The notes under the pieces: generated by a model
Told to the model about the DNA's origin: nothing
What the model saw: the letters and a program-made list of their open reading frames with translations, nothing else
Database searches by the model: none
Program-made: the position numbers and the translations under genes
Part shown: in pieces, positions 26,825-36,898 of the stretch
How the letters are laid out: each line of letters starts with the position of its first letter
Numbering within the stretch: position 1 is the first letter of the stretch
NCBI RefSeq assembly: GCF_900289175.1
Contig: NZ_LT985747.1
Span: 3,664,121-3,728,120 of the forward strand
From: Paenibacillus faecalis
GTDB taxonomy: Bacteria; Bacillota; Bacilli; Paenibacillales; Paenibacillaceae
Length of the DNA: 64,000 nucleotides
Direction of reading: 5' to 3'

Positions 26825-26865
26825 CCCCTCATCTATAATCTGTCTACAATTTTGAGCAAAACAAA

Positions 26866-26889
26866 AACCCGACCGCGTGTGATCGGGTT
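26866..26889. terminator. Hairpin, possible original operon terminator
   Basis: AACCCGA pairs with TCGGGTT across ten bases, about 30 bases after the stop of the duplicated gene end. If copy 2 is the native end, this would be the terminator of the 12.9-23.3 kb operon. The T-run in the forward direction is weak (ATATAA). Confidence 0.5.
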
Positions 26890-27001
26890 ATATAACTGGC
26901 CCTGATAAGCTGTTACCTCTCCCTTTAACTGGATAGAAACAGTGGCGGTACTTGGTTCTTAAGGATGCGTTTAAATGTCAATCTTAAATCATTCAAGGGA
27001 T

Positions 27002-27651
27002 ACATGGTGTGGAGTACGAAAAAGAAGAAGCGCTAACCGGAGGGAATGTCTCCAGTGTATATCGTTTGGGAGATACGGTTCGACGAGAAATAAAACCGGA
27101 TAGTGTTAAAATTCATACATTGCTAAAGCACCTTGAACACAAAGGTTTAAATGGTGGTGAGTGATTTTCCAATGGACGAACGTTGGCAGCCCATTGATAA
27201 CACCCCGCAGCCATTTGAGGCGATGTGCCATAATGATTTTGCTATCTATAACATTATTTTTCATCGCGAAAAACCAGTCGGTGTAATTGATTTTGATTTG
27301 GTTGCTCCTAGCCCAAGACTTTGGGATATCGCTTATACGCTTTACACTTGCGTTCCTTTAAGCAGGCTTTATCATACGGAAGCAGGCGAAGCCATTTATT
27401 ATGATTCGTTAAAGGATGCTGAGCGAATCAAGCAAAGGGTACAATTGTTCTTTGATTCCTATGGTATGAAGGGAAAAGAAAAAGGGTTTTTAGAAATGGT
27501 GTTGCTGCGAGTAGAAGGATTATGTAAAACGATGCAAAGGAAAGCCAAAGAAGGCGATATCGCGTTTCAAAAAATGATCGACGAAGGACATTATTATCAT
27601 TATCAAGAGGATCTTCGATTCATTCGCGAACACGGAAAAGAGTGGATTTAA
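27002..27651 (+). pseudogene. APH-family phosphotransferase with internal deletion
   Basis: The N-terminal part (GTG 27009, VEYEKEEALTGGNVSSVYRL, then DTVRREIKPDSVKIHTLLKH) and the C-terminal part (PFEAMCHNDFAIYNIIF, KPVGVIDFDLVAPSPRLWDI) come from one kinase but lie in different frames. About 50-60 residues normally found between LEHKGLNG and PIDNTPQPFE are absent. The catalytic loop CHNDFAIYNII (H-x-D-x4-N) and the IDFD metal loop survive. An internal out-of-frame deletion has therefore destroyed the gene. A downstream start at 27151 could still give a 166-residue fragment without the nucleotide-binding lobe. Confidence 0.75.
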
Positions 27652-27689
27652 GAAAAAAGTCACTTGCAAAGTTTTTTTACATTTGAGAG

Positions 27690-27956
27690 ATGAGGAAATT
27701 GAAAGTGATCGAACTGGCAATTGTATTAGATGATCACGAGGGAAACCGCGCTGAGCAATTTGATCTGGTTGCCTTACCTTTTGTCCCAAGAAAAGGAGAA
27801 ATGATTTTATGGAATCATAAACTGTATCATGTGCTAAATGTTATGTATGGTTTTGATACAAACCCGTACGATTATAATTGTGATGTTAACCCTGACCTTC
27901 AAAGCTCGGTAGCTCATAATATAACCTATAAAGTTTTTTTGAAACCTGATGATTAA
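27690..27956 (+). CDS. Small hypothetical protein
   Basis: 88 residues from ATG 27690; GTG 27705 with GAGG nine bases upstream is an alternative and gives 83. The sequence (VIELAIVLDDHEGNRAEQF, LVALPFVPRKGEMILWNHKL, YHVLNVMYGF) looks like a compact beta-barrel-type fold, where LPFVPRKGE recalls the start of small proteins of the Bacilli with no known role. There is no signal peptide or membrane helix. It sits between two dead genes, but its frame is intact. Confidence 0.5.
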   Translation: MRKLKVIELAIVLDDHEGNRAEQFDLVALPFVPRKGEMILWNHKLYHVLNVMYGFDTNPYDYNCDVNPDLQSSVAHNITYKVFLKPDD

Positions 27957-28029
27957 ACAACACTTTGAATATCTGCCACATAAAATCCGAGGTGTTCTTT
28001 AAAATCAACATTCCATTTTATTCGAGAGA

Positions 28030-28615
28030 TGTCTCTTTTAGAGGTGTCTCTTTTCTATTTTTGGATTAGAAAAAGGGGATTTGGATGGACTATACGTGAA
28101 GTTGAAGCGCAGCACAGTCGCGGTGAAGTCATCTACTTTGCCATTGGCATCGATGAGAACGGCCATCGCCAAATCTCGGCTTCTACGTTGGTGGACAGGA
28201 GAAATCCAACGGCTGGCGGGACGTTCTTAAAGACCTTTACAGCCGTGGCGTCAAAGTGGTGCTTCTCGGCGTATTCGATGGTTTACTGGGACTCGACGAT
28301 GCCTTTCGGGAGATCTATCCGAAAGCCGACGTTCAGCACTGTATTGTCCACAAGGTGCGTGCAACCTTCCCTAAAATTCGCGTACAACATAAGACAGATT
28401 TCATCGACGACTTGAAAACGATCTACACCGCGCCGGACCACGAACTGGCACTGGCTGCTTTCGATACCGTGATAACCAAGTGGAATAAGCTCTACCCGAA
28501 AGAAATCAAAGCCTGGGAAGACCAATTGCCAACACTACTTACGTTTTACAAGTACCCTGGCAAAATTAAAAAAGCGATTTATACGTCGAATCCGATTGAA
28601 CGAGTGTATCGATAG
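28030..28615 (+). mobile_element. IS256-family (Mutator-type) transposase remnant
   Basis: Pieces in two frames give IGIDENGHRQIS, then VKVVLLGVFDGLLGLDDAFR, EIYPKADVQHCIVHKVRATF and GKIKKAIYTSNPIERV. The block with the second Asp (FDGLLGLDDAF), the conserved QHCIVHK-x-R and the TSNPIER-x ending are diagnostic of IS256-type transposases. Start, N-terminal third and the last part are missing, and the frame is broken near 28200-28260. Confidence 0.8.
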
Positions 28616-28722
28616 GGGAATCTCTCCACCAAACCATCGTCAGAATATATTACTCCTAGTGTTACCGGCTTAACTTTGGGAATATTAACCTACTTACACA
28701 AAATTCTTAACGGTACCGATTT

Positions 28723-30015
28723 TCAACGAATACCGTTTATCAGCAAGTCATGAATAAGCAGTGTTAATATCCCCTCCTGATAACCTGCTCTTCCTGTTTC
28801 CTTCAATGCATGAGCCACCTCGCCCAACTCAGAATCAAGGATTGAATGCAGCCTTGATTCTCGTTCCCCTAACTCCACCACTGGAGTTGATGCCTTATAA
28901 TCCGCTGTTGTCATCCGCCATAATCGAGCTTGATCACCATATCTTTCCTTAAAGCGTACAGCCATCGCTAAACCTTCCGGATCGAAGTCACCGCTGTAGA
29001 ATAGTGTATGATCAGCTTTGGCAAGCAGGTCCATCAAATGCAAGCCTGCAAGCTTGAATTGCCCATGGGTGCAGATCAAAGGTGCGTCCGGAACAGCATC
29101 CAGCAGTGCTGAGAATACCCCTGAATTTTCAACAATGTATACGCCTGACATTAATCCAGCGCAGGCAGGCTTAGCAGCAGTCACTCGATTTACCTTCATC
29201 AACTCCCGCATAGGCACATTCATTACACTTTTTTCATCTGCAGCGGCTCTCCATACCGGGTGCTCGCGATCACCTTCGTAGGCAAGCAGATTCGCTTGAG
29301 TTACAAAATTCTGGATATCATCTCTCAGCAGGTTATACTGCAGCAGTAGCTCATTCAAGGCCTCTGTATTTGAGGGGGGAGCTCCCTGCCCCCCAACCAT
29401 CACATGCAGCAGGTGGACCCAAAGTTTGCCTCTCAATTCGGTAATATCAAGTGCATGAGGATTGCCGGTTATGCGCTGACTGAATAACGGATACCGCTCC
29501 ATACGCTCAGGCAAGCGGGTATAAGCATGAGCCATAATTTCAACAGCGTCCGCAAAATCAGGTTCAATAAGCAGACGCCAGATCCATTGGGTATCGCTTG
29601 TTCTGCCTTCCAGATAGGTAAACCATCGTATAAGATCGGGGTACCGCTTCTTGTAATCATCGAGCTTCTCCCTTTGAGCGGTTTCCCGCTCAGCTTTTGC
29701 AGCCTTCCTGGATTGGAGCTGCTTGCCCCAATATGCCTCAAGCAGCTCATGCAAGGTAATTCCGGCAAATCGGGTCTGCTGCAGGCGCTGTTCAAAGTGA
29801 GACAGCATGAGCTTTCCTCTTCGCACTAAATGATGAGGATATTCACCCATAAATCCAGCGACCTCCTCGATCTCCTTATCCGTGAAACACGCCAGATCTA
29901 CCGCCCCTCCGAACCTTCCAAGTGATTCATATTTTTTACGAAAAAGAAGAAAAAGGACATCAAATCCCTTTTTTCCCTTAAAATATACGAGAGCGTCATC
30001 CAACTTCCTACTCAT
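28723..30015 (-). CDS. jetD: Wadjet type II component JetD (DUF2399/Toprim nuclease subunit)
   Basis: 430 residues from the second of two adjacent ATGs (30015), overlapping the jetC stop. The C-terminal half has a Toprim-like core: HTLFYSGDFDPEGLAMAVRF, in which the D-F-D pair would bind metal, preceded by PLICTHGQFKLAGLHLMDLL. This matches TIGR02679/DUF2399 proteins. In Wadjet systems JetD cleaves small circular plasmid DNA that the JetABC SMC motor has fully extruded. It is the last gene of a collinear four-gene operon and its length is normal. Its N-terminal region (FGGAVDLACFTDKEIEEVAG, FMGEYPHHLVRRGK) is the family arm domain. Confidence 0.9.
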   Translation of the reverse strand: MSRKLDDALVYFKGKKGFDVLFLLFRKKYESLGRFGGAVDLACFTDKEIEEVAGFMGEYPHHLVRRGKLMLSHFEQRLQQTRFAGITLHELLEAYWGKQLQSRKAAKAERETAQREKLDDYKKRYPDLIRWFTYLEGRTSDTQWIWRLLIEPDFADAVEIMAHAYTRLPERMERYPLFSQRITGNPHALDITELRGKLWVHLLHVMVGGQGAPPSNTEALNELLLQYNLLRDDIQNFVTQANLLAYEGDREHPVWRAAADEKSVMNVPMRELMKVNRVTAAKPACAGLMSGVYIVENSGVFSALLDAVPDAPLICTHGQFKLAGLHLMDLLAKADHTLFYSGDFDPEGLAMAVRFKERYGDQARLWRMTTADYKASTPVVELGERESRLHSILDSELGEVAHALKETGRAGYQEGILTLLIHDLLINGIR

Positions 30016-33000
30016 CATACTCACCTTCTTCACTGACCTTGAGCGACAATTCCTGTCCATTCCACTTATAACGGATGACGGTTACATAATCCGCATTCTT
30101 CGGTCTGACCAGTTCGCACACCGATAAGGACTGAACAGTCTCATAATCCCCCCACAGTACCTGGGAGTTCATTATATAATTAAAGCCAAGCTTCTCCACA
30201 ATCTCGAACATTTCATTGATGTTATTCTCATCCACACCAGCGAAGGCTTCATCTAATGAGATAATATACGGGGCGCTCGGTGCCGCTTCCTTATAACGTG
30301 AATAGCATGCGGTAAAGAGCGGAATATACATCGCCATCGCTTTTTCACCTCCGCTGAACTTGAAGAAGTGATGATTGGTCAGCTCACGTCTAGGTTCATG
30401 AGGCCGTTCATAATACAAGACAAAGGAGAACCATTTTCGGTAGTCCAGCACCATTTTCAGTACCTGCAGCAGGGTCTGTCCCTCGCCCTTTTCCTCAAGC
30501 CACACTTTAGCTGACTGAATCTTGGAGCGAAAATGACGCGTAATCCGACCAAGATCATCCTCATTCAGTACATGGGCATCCTGCTTCAGCAGCGTGACCA
30601 GCTCATGAGTATCCAGCTCCTGCTCTGAATCGGCTGTCCTCGGCCTCCAGCGTATGGAAAACTTGAGTCCAGAGGAAGTATCCCGACTTTCCATTAATTC
30701 ACGCATTTGCTCGGTCCATTGCTCGGCGCGGCGAATGCGCGCTCGCAGCTTGTGCCCTACGGAATTCAGCAGAATTTCTTCATACAGCTGCTTGTCCAAT
30801 TCATCCAGCCGTGTCTCCTGAATGGATAATTCCCGGGAGACACTATCATATAGTGCGGAAGGTGAAATCTTCACACCTCGTTGATCAAATTCTATGATGT
30901 TTCGGGTGTTTTTCGTTTTCCACTGGTCTACGACCGGCTTCCATTCCTCTCTGTCGATCTCTTTCATCCAGTCGACAAGTCCCGGTGAGTCTGTATACTG
31001 CGTGATTTTATGCTCGGCCAGATCCGGCTGCAAATTATAATACAGCTTCGTCAAATCCCCCTCCAGAACAGACCTGTCCTTAGCAGCTTTATGATCTGCA
31101 TATTGACTGAGCATTGCTTCATTCATATCTTCGCCATCTGCAGGGATCGTTCCACGCTTCCATTCCTTCACTATTGCTTCCCTCCAGGCCACGTTCATTT
31201 GATTCCAAAAAGTGTGCAGTTGTTCCTTCTCCACAAGCTTGTCACGGGCAGCCGATTGGTTCGCTTCCAGCACAGGAATATTCCCTGATAATTGCTCTAG
31301 CTCCGAATCCAGCTCATCCAAATCCCGGGCAACGTTCTTGATCTCGCGTCTCACGTCTTCAGCACCCTTCAGCTGCTGCTGCTGGATAATATCCTGGATC
31401 TGCTGCTCGAGCGTCACGGCCTTGTCCTTCAGTACCGCCAGCTCTCCCCGCAGCTCATCGGTTTCGAATTCCAGTTCCTTTAAATGCTCCCGTTCCCGCC
31501 GCTGATCCTCCAGCAGGCGAATCCAATGGTCGTGCTCTCTGTGAATCTCATTCAATCGTTTCTCGTACTGCCGACTCTTCTCCAAGGCATGCTGATACAA
31601 ATCTGTTTTGAGTTCCAGCGCAAGCCCATGTGTCAGTTCATAGAGCTTCCGTTTGCTCTCCTGCAGCTTCTGATCCAACTTCGCCAGCTGGTCCGATATA
31701 TCCTTGATGGACTTTTCTAACCGTTTCAGTTCACCCTTAATCTCTTTCAGCTCGTTATGGCAAGTCATCACATCTCTACTCGTGGGAAAGCTGCTCCAGG
31801 CTTCTTTAGACTTCTGGAGCCGGTCATCTAGCAGAAGCCACTGATCTTCTAGCAGGGATATCTGCTCATCCAGCTTTGTGATCTGGGCCTCCAAGTCAGC
31901 GAGCAGCTGATCGCGATAGCGTCTTCTGGCTTCCCTGCCGATAAACCGCACCTCATCCAGCGGCAGGGCATGGCCCTCCAGGCTGCCCATACGGTAACGA
32001 CCGTCTTCCGTAAAGTAAACCGGAGCCTCTCCGTTCATTTCAATACTTTGCAGTACAGCCTCGATGCGTTCAACTGGAATCGTCCGCTGCTTCTCATCCG
32101 GCTGTAAGTAATCCGCCAAAGTTGCTGTAAACAGCTTGGGCTCTATCAAGAGCACGCGGTCATGCTGAGTTGCGATATCCTTGGTCGTAACCAGTGCATC
32201 CAGCAGACCTGTTTCAGCCAGCGCGCTTTCGAGACGTCTTTGGACCTCGACCGGAACATCCGGGTGAAACTCTACGATTTCATACAATGGCTTGTAAATA
32301 ATTGACTGTTCATCTAATTGTCTGCGCGCTTCCACTGTTGCTTCATGCCGCTGAGGCTCAGGATCCCGCTGAGCGTTCATCTCCTTAAATCTGACTTGCA
32401 GTTTTTCACGCTCAACCACACCCTGGTCTTTCTGATAGATACAATTGGCTCTCTCGGTCCGAAGCTGATCCTCATATACACGAACGAAAGGCGCAAACAC
32501 TTCTTTTACTTCCTCATACTCGTATTCCGTGAATAATTGGTCAATCACCCGCATCATTTGCTGCCTTGCCCTAACATCAACCTCATAAACATCATGCTGA
32601 TCCAGCCACAGATGAATCTGATGAATCAAGGCTTGCTTCTCATCAGACAGCAGCCGCTGCCATTTCCCCTCACTCTCAAGCAGCGCATCATGCGTCTGCT
32701 TGACTTCGCTCAGCTCCCGATTTTTATCCTGAAATTGATGAATCACCGAATCACGGTCCCTAAGCTCCATTAAAGCAGCTTGGAGCCTTGCCGTATGCTG
32801 CTCCAGCTCCCTTTTCCAGTTATCAAAACCGAAGGGCCCTCCTTCATTTCGTTCATAATCCTGCACGTTGAGCTCATGCTGTGCAAAAGCGCATTCCTCT
32901 GCCTCATAGTCCAAGTCTTCAACGGCATCTCGCAGCTGATGTTCCTTGTCATTCACGCTCACTTCAAGCCCATCTATTCTTCTCCGGGTTTCCCGCTCTT

Positions 33001-34111
33001 TGCCGGCTTTGGATTCTACCCGGCTCTCTTGATTCGAGATGTCACGCTTTAGTGACTCCTGATCCTTCAGCTTCTGCTGCAGCTCATCCTCCAGCCGAAA
33101 TACCACATGGGCTCTTAGACGTTTTTCCTGCTCACTTAACGTAACTCTTCTGATTTTCAGATCATGCTGTCTCTTCTTGCTCGTCTCAATTTCTACTTCA
33201 AGCTCTGACAGTCGATCTCCCAAGCTTTTCGCTTCTTGACCCTCTTTATGCGCCCGTTCCTTCGCCTGCTTCCATTCCTTCACCTGATCCGAAAATATCC
33301 GCTCGGAATAGGCTTCATAGGCATCCTTCAGCTTGGTTAACGCCTTCACCTCTCGCTCCAACTGCTCCATCTGCTGCTTGGTCTGGTCCATCTGTTCAAT
33401 GGAATCCGATAAATAACGCAGATCGTCATCTGTGAGCGGAGGCAGCGCTTCTTCCAGAATCTCATATATTACGGTCGGCTTAAAATCCTTGGAAAGTTTA
33501 GGACTACGGAGCTGAATCAGCAGCTTGATCAAATCATCATAGGCCTCGATCGTTTCAAATCCGAATACATACCGGTTCACCAGCTTCATATAATCCTGGT
33601 TAGAGCTTACCACTTCTCCGCCTGTACCAATAACTGTAGTCAATTCTGTCTGAGAATAAGGGAACTGCTTTCGCTCCCCATTTTGATTGACCAGCTTGTA
33701 CAGCTCCATATCATATCCGATCCGCCGGTTGTCAGTAATGACGAATCCCCACGACTTCAATTGCTGATTCCGCTTGGCCTGCATCCCCATACCGGTCGTC
33801 AGATATTGGTCTGTGCCTTCCATTTTGTATTCAATGAATAAGTATCCAGTTCGCTCGTCCCGGCTGGACACTTCCTTCTCACCCAGCAAATAATCGGCCA
33901 TCCGCCGTGATTTCGAGCCAAACGGGTCCAGACGATCGGGTGATTTCTTTCCATCCAGCAGCACAGGCAGCAGGCTCTGCATCGTGACCGATTTCCCGGA
34001 GCCATTCGTGCCTCGAAGCAGTAATTTACCGTCCTCAAATTCAAATATCTCATTATCGTAGTACCAGAAGTTAAACAAACCTGCCCGGTTCAGCTTCCAT
34101 TTCGAAGTCAC
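30008..34111 (-). CDS. jetC: Wadjet type II SMC-like ATPase JetC (TIGR02680)
   Basis: 1367 residues with an SMC/MukB-type layout. Walker A GTNGSGKS lies at residues 34-41, long coiled coils fill about 230-500 and 760-1000 around a hinge-like region, and the C-terminal signature FSGGEKAMAMYIPLF (from 1252) and Walker B IISLDEAFAGVDENN follow. It pairs with kleisin and KITE-type partners encoded just upstream, whose stop/start (34111) are shared. In Wadjet this motor extrudes DNA loops and recognises small circles, preventing plasmid establishment. Size matches TIGR02680 (about 1350). No frame defect. Confidence 0.93.
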   Translation of the reverse strand: MTSKWKLNRAGLFNFWYYDNEIFEFEDGKLLLRGTNGSGKSVTMQSLLPVLLDGKKSPDRLDPFGSKSRRMADYLLGEKEVSSRDERTGYLFIEYKMEGTDQYLTTGMGMQAKRNQQLKSWGFVITDNRRIGYDMELYKLVNQNGERKQFPYSQTELTTVIGTGGEVVSSNQDYMKLVNRYVFGFETIEAYDDLIKLLIQLRSPKLSKDFKPTVIYEILEEALPPLTDDDLRYLSDSIEQMDQTKQQMEQLEREVKALTKLKDAYEAYSERIFSDQVKEWKQAKERAHKEGQEAKSLGDRLSELEVEIETSKKRQHDLKIRRVTLSEQEKRLRAHVVFRLEDELQQKLKDQESLKRDISNQESRVESKAGKERETRRRIDGLEVSVNDKEHQLRDAVEDLDYEAEECAFAQHELNVQDYERNEGGPFGFDNWKRELEQHTARLQAALMELRDRDSVIHQFQDKNRELSEVKQTHDALLESEGKWQRLLSDEKQALIHQIHLWLDQHDVYEVDVRARQQMMRVIDQLFTEYEYEEVKEVFAPFVRVYEDQLRTERANCIYQKDQGVVEREKLQVRFKEMNAQRDPEPQRHEATVEARRQLDEQSIIYKPLYEIVEFHPDVPVEVQRRLESALAETGLLDALVTTKDIATQHDRVLLIEPKLFTATLADYLQPDEKQRTIPVERIEAVLQSIEMNGEAPVYFTEDGRYRMGSLEGHALPLDEVRFIGREARRRYRDQLLADLEAQITKLDEQISLLEDQWLLLDDRLQKSKEAWSSFPTSRDVMTCHNELKEIKGELKRLEKSIKDISDQLAKLDQKLQESKRKLYELTHGLALELKTDLYQHALEKSRQYEKRLNEIHREHDHWIRLLEDQRREREHLKELEFETDELRGELAVLKDKAVTLEQQIQDIIQQQQLKGAEDVRREIKNVARDLDELDSELEQLSGNIPVLEANQSAARDKLVEKEQLHTFWNQMNVAWREAIVKEWKRGTIPADGEDMNEAMLSQYADHKAAKDRSVLEGDLTKLYYNLQPDLAEHKITQYTDSPGLVDWMKEIDREEWKPVVDQWKTKNTRNIIEFDQRGVKISPSALYDSVSRELSIQETRLDELDKQLYEEILLNSVGHKLRARIRRAEQWTEQMRELMESRDTSSGLKFSIRWRPRTADSEQELDTHELVTLLKQDAHVLNEDDLGRITRHFRSKIQSAKVWLEEKGEGQTLLQVLKMVLDYRKWFSFVLYYERPHEPRRELTNHHFFKFSGGEKAMAMYIPLFTACYSRYKEAAPSAPYIISLDEAFAGVDENNINEMFEIVEKLGFNYIMNSQVLWGDYETVQSLSVCELVRPKNADYVTVIRYKWNGQELSLKVSEEGEYDE

Positions 34112-35280
34112 TACACCTCTTCCCCTTCCTGTTCATAATCCTTGGGATAAAAAGCAATCATACGCGCTGCCCCCGGCAGGATGATTAACATGTTCGGCTC
34201 GTCTTCTTCCATCGAAGCCATATCCCACGCCTTCCACACAGCGATGATTTCATTCGACAATGCCTCAAGAGTCAGATCGCGGTACTTTTTCGCCCATCCA
34301 TGGCCATAGAGGTCTTTAGCTTCCTTCACAATCGTTTGAAACCGTGCGATCGGCAGACGAAGCTCACCAAATTCGCTGATGGACAAGCTGTTCAGCTGCT
34401 CTCGAATCACAGCTGTCACGTGAAGTGCAGCATCCGAAATTCCGCTCAAATCCGGGAATAAGGTATAGCGCTTTTTGTGATCCGGCAAGGTAAGCATCGC
34501 AGCATTTTTAAATACCTCCAGTCGAAACGGGGTATGCTGTTCAAAGTCCTCACGCAGACGGTTTCTAAAGTTACGAATATAGGTAAAGTCAGGGTCGTCC
34601 TCACTCTTCCGGTACACAAACGGCGTCATCATCAGCCTGCGGTACACCCGCTTACGCCGCTGGTCCTCCTGATGCCGTACCCATTCCTGCTCCATTAACG
34701 CCTCTATCGTCTTGAACTTAAACAGATCATCAGGATAGGATCTCATGAAATATCGGGAATACACCGTTACCTCATAGAGAACTTCCTCTTCCTCACTGTT
34801 TTGAAAAAGCTCCAGGCTTCCGTCAATCGTCTTAATCAGACGCAGCTGGACCACCTGCTTTAAAGCTCGGACAAGCGAGCGCCGATGCTGATACAGAGTC
34901 CAGTCCAGCGGAATCTCACTAGTATACAGCTCCTGAATTCGCTCGGCTAAATCAGACAGTAAAAACTGCTCGTCCACACCTTTTTGCTCCGTGTAAGCTA
35001 GCGCACAGCAAAAGATCGCATAATCCATCGGTTCCTGAAAAGCCTGAATTCCCATCCAGCTCTGCGGTTCGACGGGGATTTTCTCCAGCTTGGCAAAATG
35101 CTGATGCACGATCAGATCCAGCCCAAACTTGTCCTGAAGATATCGTTTAAGCTTGAGCTCACGATCACGGACCAATCGGTAGGCTTCCGGCTCTTCATCG
35201 CGTAAAACCCAGAACTTTTCAAACAGCAAGGCCAGCGCGTCCAGCGTCTGTTCATCAAATACATCCTCACGCAAGCTCAT
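34111..35280 (-). CDS. jetB: Wadjet type II component JetB (DUF2398/TIGR02678)
   Basis: 389 residues, matching TIGR02678/DUF2398 in length and in its winged-helix-rich pattern, for example FGLDLIVHQHFAKLEKIPVE, CALAYTEQKGVDEQFLLSDL, RVYRRLMMTPFVYRKSEDDP and IARFQTIVKEAKDLYGHGWA. In Wadjet this subunit corresponds to the KITE-like dimer that bridges kleisin and SMC heads. The start overlaps the jetA end by 14 bases and the stop overlaps the jetC start, so all four genes are translationally coupled. Confidence 0.9.
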   Translation of the reverse strand: MSLREDVFDEQTLDALALLFEKFWVLRDEEPEAYRLVRDRELKLKRYLQDKFGLDLIVHQHFAKLEKIPVEPQSWMGIQAFQEPMDYAIFCCALAYTEQKGVDEQFLLSDLAERIQELYTSEIPLDWTLYQHRRSLVRALKQVVQLRLIKTIDGSLELFQNSEEEEVLYEVTVYSRYFMRSYPDDLFKFKTIEALMEQEWVRHQEDQRRKRVYRRLMMTPFVYRKSEDDPDFTYIRNFRNRLREDFEQHTPFRLEVFKNAAMLTLPDHKKRYTLFPDLSGISDAALHVTAVIREQLNSLSISEFGELRLPIARFQTIVKEAKDLYGHGWAKKYRDLTLEALSNEIIAVWKAWDMASMEEDEPNMLIILPGAARMIAFYPKDYEQEGEEV

Positions 35281-36763
35281 ATTTAGCCTTCTCCTTTCCC
35301 GTGAATAGCAGCGTTACGGCCGGCATGACCATGTACCCGTCCTCAGCCTGCAGCCTGATGGTCCGGCTCCGGTCCAACTCCACCTTCACTTTATAACCGT
35401 ATTCCGTCTTGATAGTGCGATCCGCTTTAGCCATGGCCTTCCCGATCCAGGATAGAAACAGCTTCCGTACAAACGGCTCGATGATGGGCAGCTTCTCCAG
35501 TTCAATCTTGTTGCCGGACAAATACTTCTCGATCACTCGCTGTTCATAAGCCCGCCGCTTCAAATAGGTTTCCTTCGTCTGCGCCTTCTTCTCCAGATGA
35601 CTCTCTGCTGCATTAGCTCTGGTCTTCTCCCTATAGTTCCTGACTCTGGGAACGCGTTCATGAGCCATCGGCGTTTCTTCCCACACATCGGTATAGATAT
35701 CATCTGTTGGAATATGATCCGAATACAGGTGCTTTGTGTGCGACAAACCAAACACAATGGAAGACAGCTTGTGTGCTTCCTCCATGGAAGACAGATTAGA
35801 AAACCACTCCGCCAAATGAAGATAGTCCTCCTTCCGGCTTCGATGCAGCAGGCTTCGTTCTCCCAATCGCTGAATGATTCTCGTCATCCGGCGAATCGCT
35901 TCATTGGTTTGCTCGAGGACATTTTCATATTGACTTTCACCGGCATCATCACCGATAAACCAGGCCTTCACATTCAACCAGGTCGCTTCCAGCTCAGCCG
36001 CTCGATCTCCAGCATCACCTAACCGTTCAAAACGAAATACATTCTCCTCATGCTGGGATACCTTCTGGAAAAATGCCCTCATACTTTCACGCGGCAGCGA
36101 GATCATAACATCCTGAATGGAAGCAGCTGTCCGCTGCAGATTAATAATAAAATCACGTAAATAGCGGGTAAATTGATCTTTATATAAAAAGAACGCCTCC
36201 GATTTCATTTGCTCTGAAGCATCCTCACTTCGTAAATAAGCAAAATAGTCAGACGTGTTTTGTGTGATTTTTTTGAAATACGTCAGTACATCATCCCAAA
36301 GCTGTGCGCAGTCTTCTGAAGACTCACTGGAAGCCTGTTTTATTCTTAATAGTGTTTGATATAGCCTTTCAAAATGAGATTTCTCCAGCGAGCCTCCAAA
36401 TTGGTCAGACTGATGCTCAAATTGAATGAGCATTCGTTCAAACTCTACCGTATAAGGCGTTATTTGATACCGAAACCTCTTCTTCTTGAACTCTTCAATC
36501 GTCTTGACCTTACCGCTCTCCTGCTGAGCACTCAGGTTCCCCCACCTCACCAGCGAGGCCAGGTCACTGTGCAGCTCGTCCATCTCATAGTTTTTGAAGT
36601 ATGGCGATTCTCTCAGATGGTTATAAACCTCCTCTGGGAATAAAAACTCCCGCAAACGCTCGTGTTGAATATAAAAATGGCGTAGAATCGCCCGGTATTT
36701 ATCACTCTTCTCCGTTGCCAGATACGTCGCTTCCGTCACACGTTTAAATGGTCCGTCCATCAT
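35267..36763 (-). CDS. jetA: Wadjet type II component JetA (DUF2397/TIGR02677)
   Basis: First gene of the operon; 498 residues from ATG 36763 with CAGGAGTGTGTCGA upstream. It matches TIGR02677/DUF2397: YRAILRHFYIQHERLREFLF near the N-terminus, then DLASLVRWGNLSAQQE, RLEEFKK-like helix and a C-terminal FVRKLFLSWIGKAMAKADRT with the closing GYMVMPAVTLLFTGKEKAKY. It is the kleisin-like subunit that links the SMC heads. The complete four-gene order jetA-B-C-D without gaps argues for an intact defence system. Confidence 0.9.
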   Translation of the reverse strand: MMDGPFKRVTEATYLATEKSDKYRAILRHFYIQHERLREFLFPEEVYNHLRESPYFKNYEMDELHSDLASLVRWGNLSAQQESGKVKTIEEFKKKRFRYQITPYTVEFERMLIQFEHQSDQFGGSLEKSHFERLYQTLLRIKQASSESSEDCAQLWDDVLTYFKKITQNTSDYFAYLRSEDASEQMKSEAFFLYKDQFTRYLRDFIINLQRTAASIQDVMISLPRESMRAFFQKVSQHEENVFRFERLGDAGDRAAELEATWLNVKAWFIGDDAGESQYENVLEQTNEAIRRMTRIIQRLGERSLLHRSRKEDYLHLAEWFSNLSSMEEAHKLSSIVFGLSHTKHLYSDHIPTDDIYTDVWEETPMAHERVPRVRNYREKTRANAAESHLEKKAQTKETYLKRRAYEQRVIEKYLSGNKIELEKLPIIEPFVRKLFLSWIGKAMAKADRTIKTEYGYKVKVELDRSRTIRLQAEDGYMVMPAVTLLFTGKEKAKYELA

Positions 36764-36898
36764 TCGACACACTCCTGCCACCTTCTTATGTCTTTCATTT
36801 TAATGTAAGGAGCCGCGGCAGGCTAGATAAAATGTTGGGAATCTGCTACAGGTGTGATGGATTTGGAAAAAATCGACAAAAAGCGAAGACAACAAGAA

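Noticed and set aside
35597..36022. Forward frame inside jetA
   Set aside because: Antisense shadow of a conserved Wadjet gene with no start signal.
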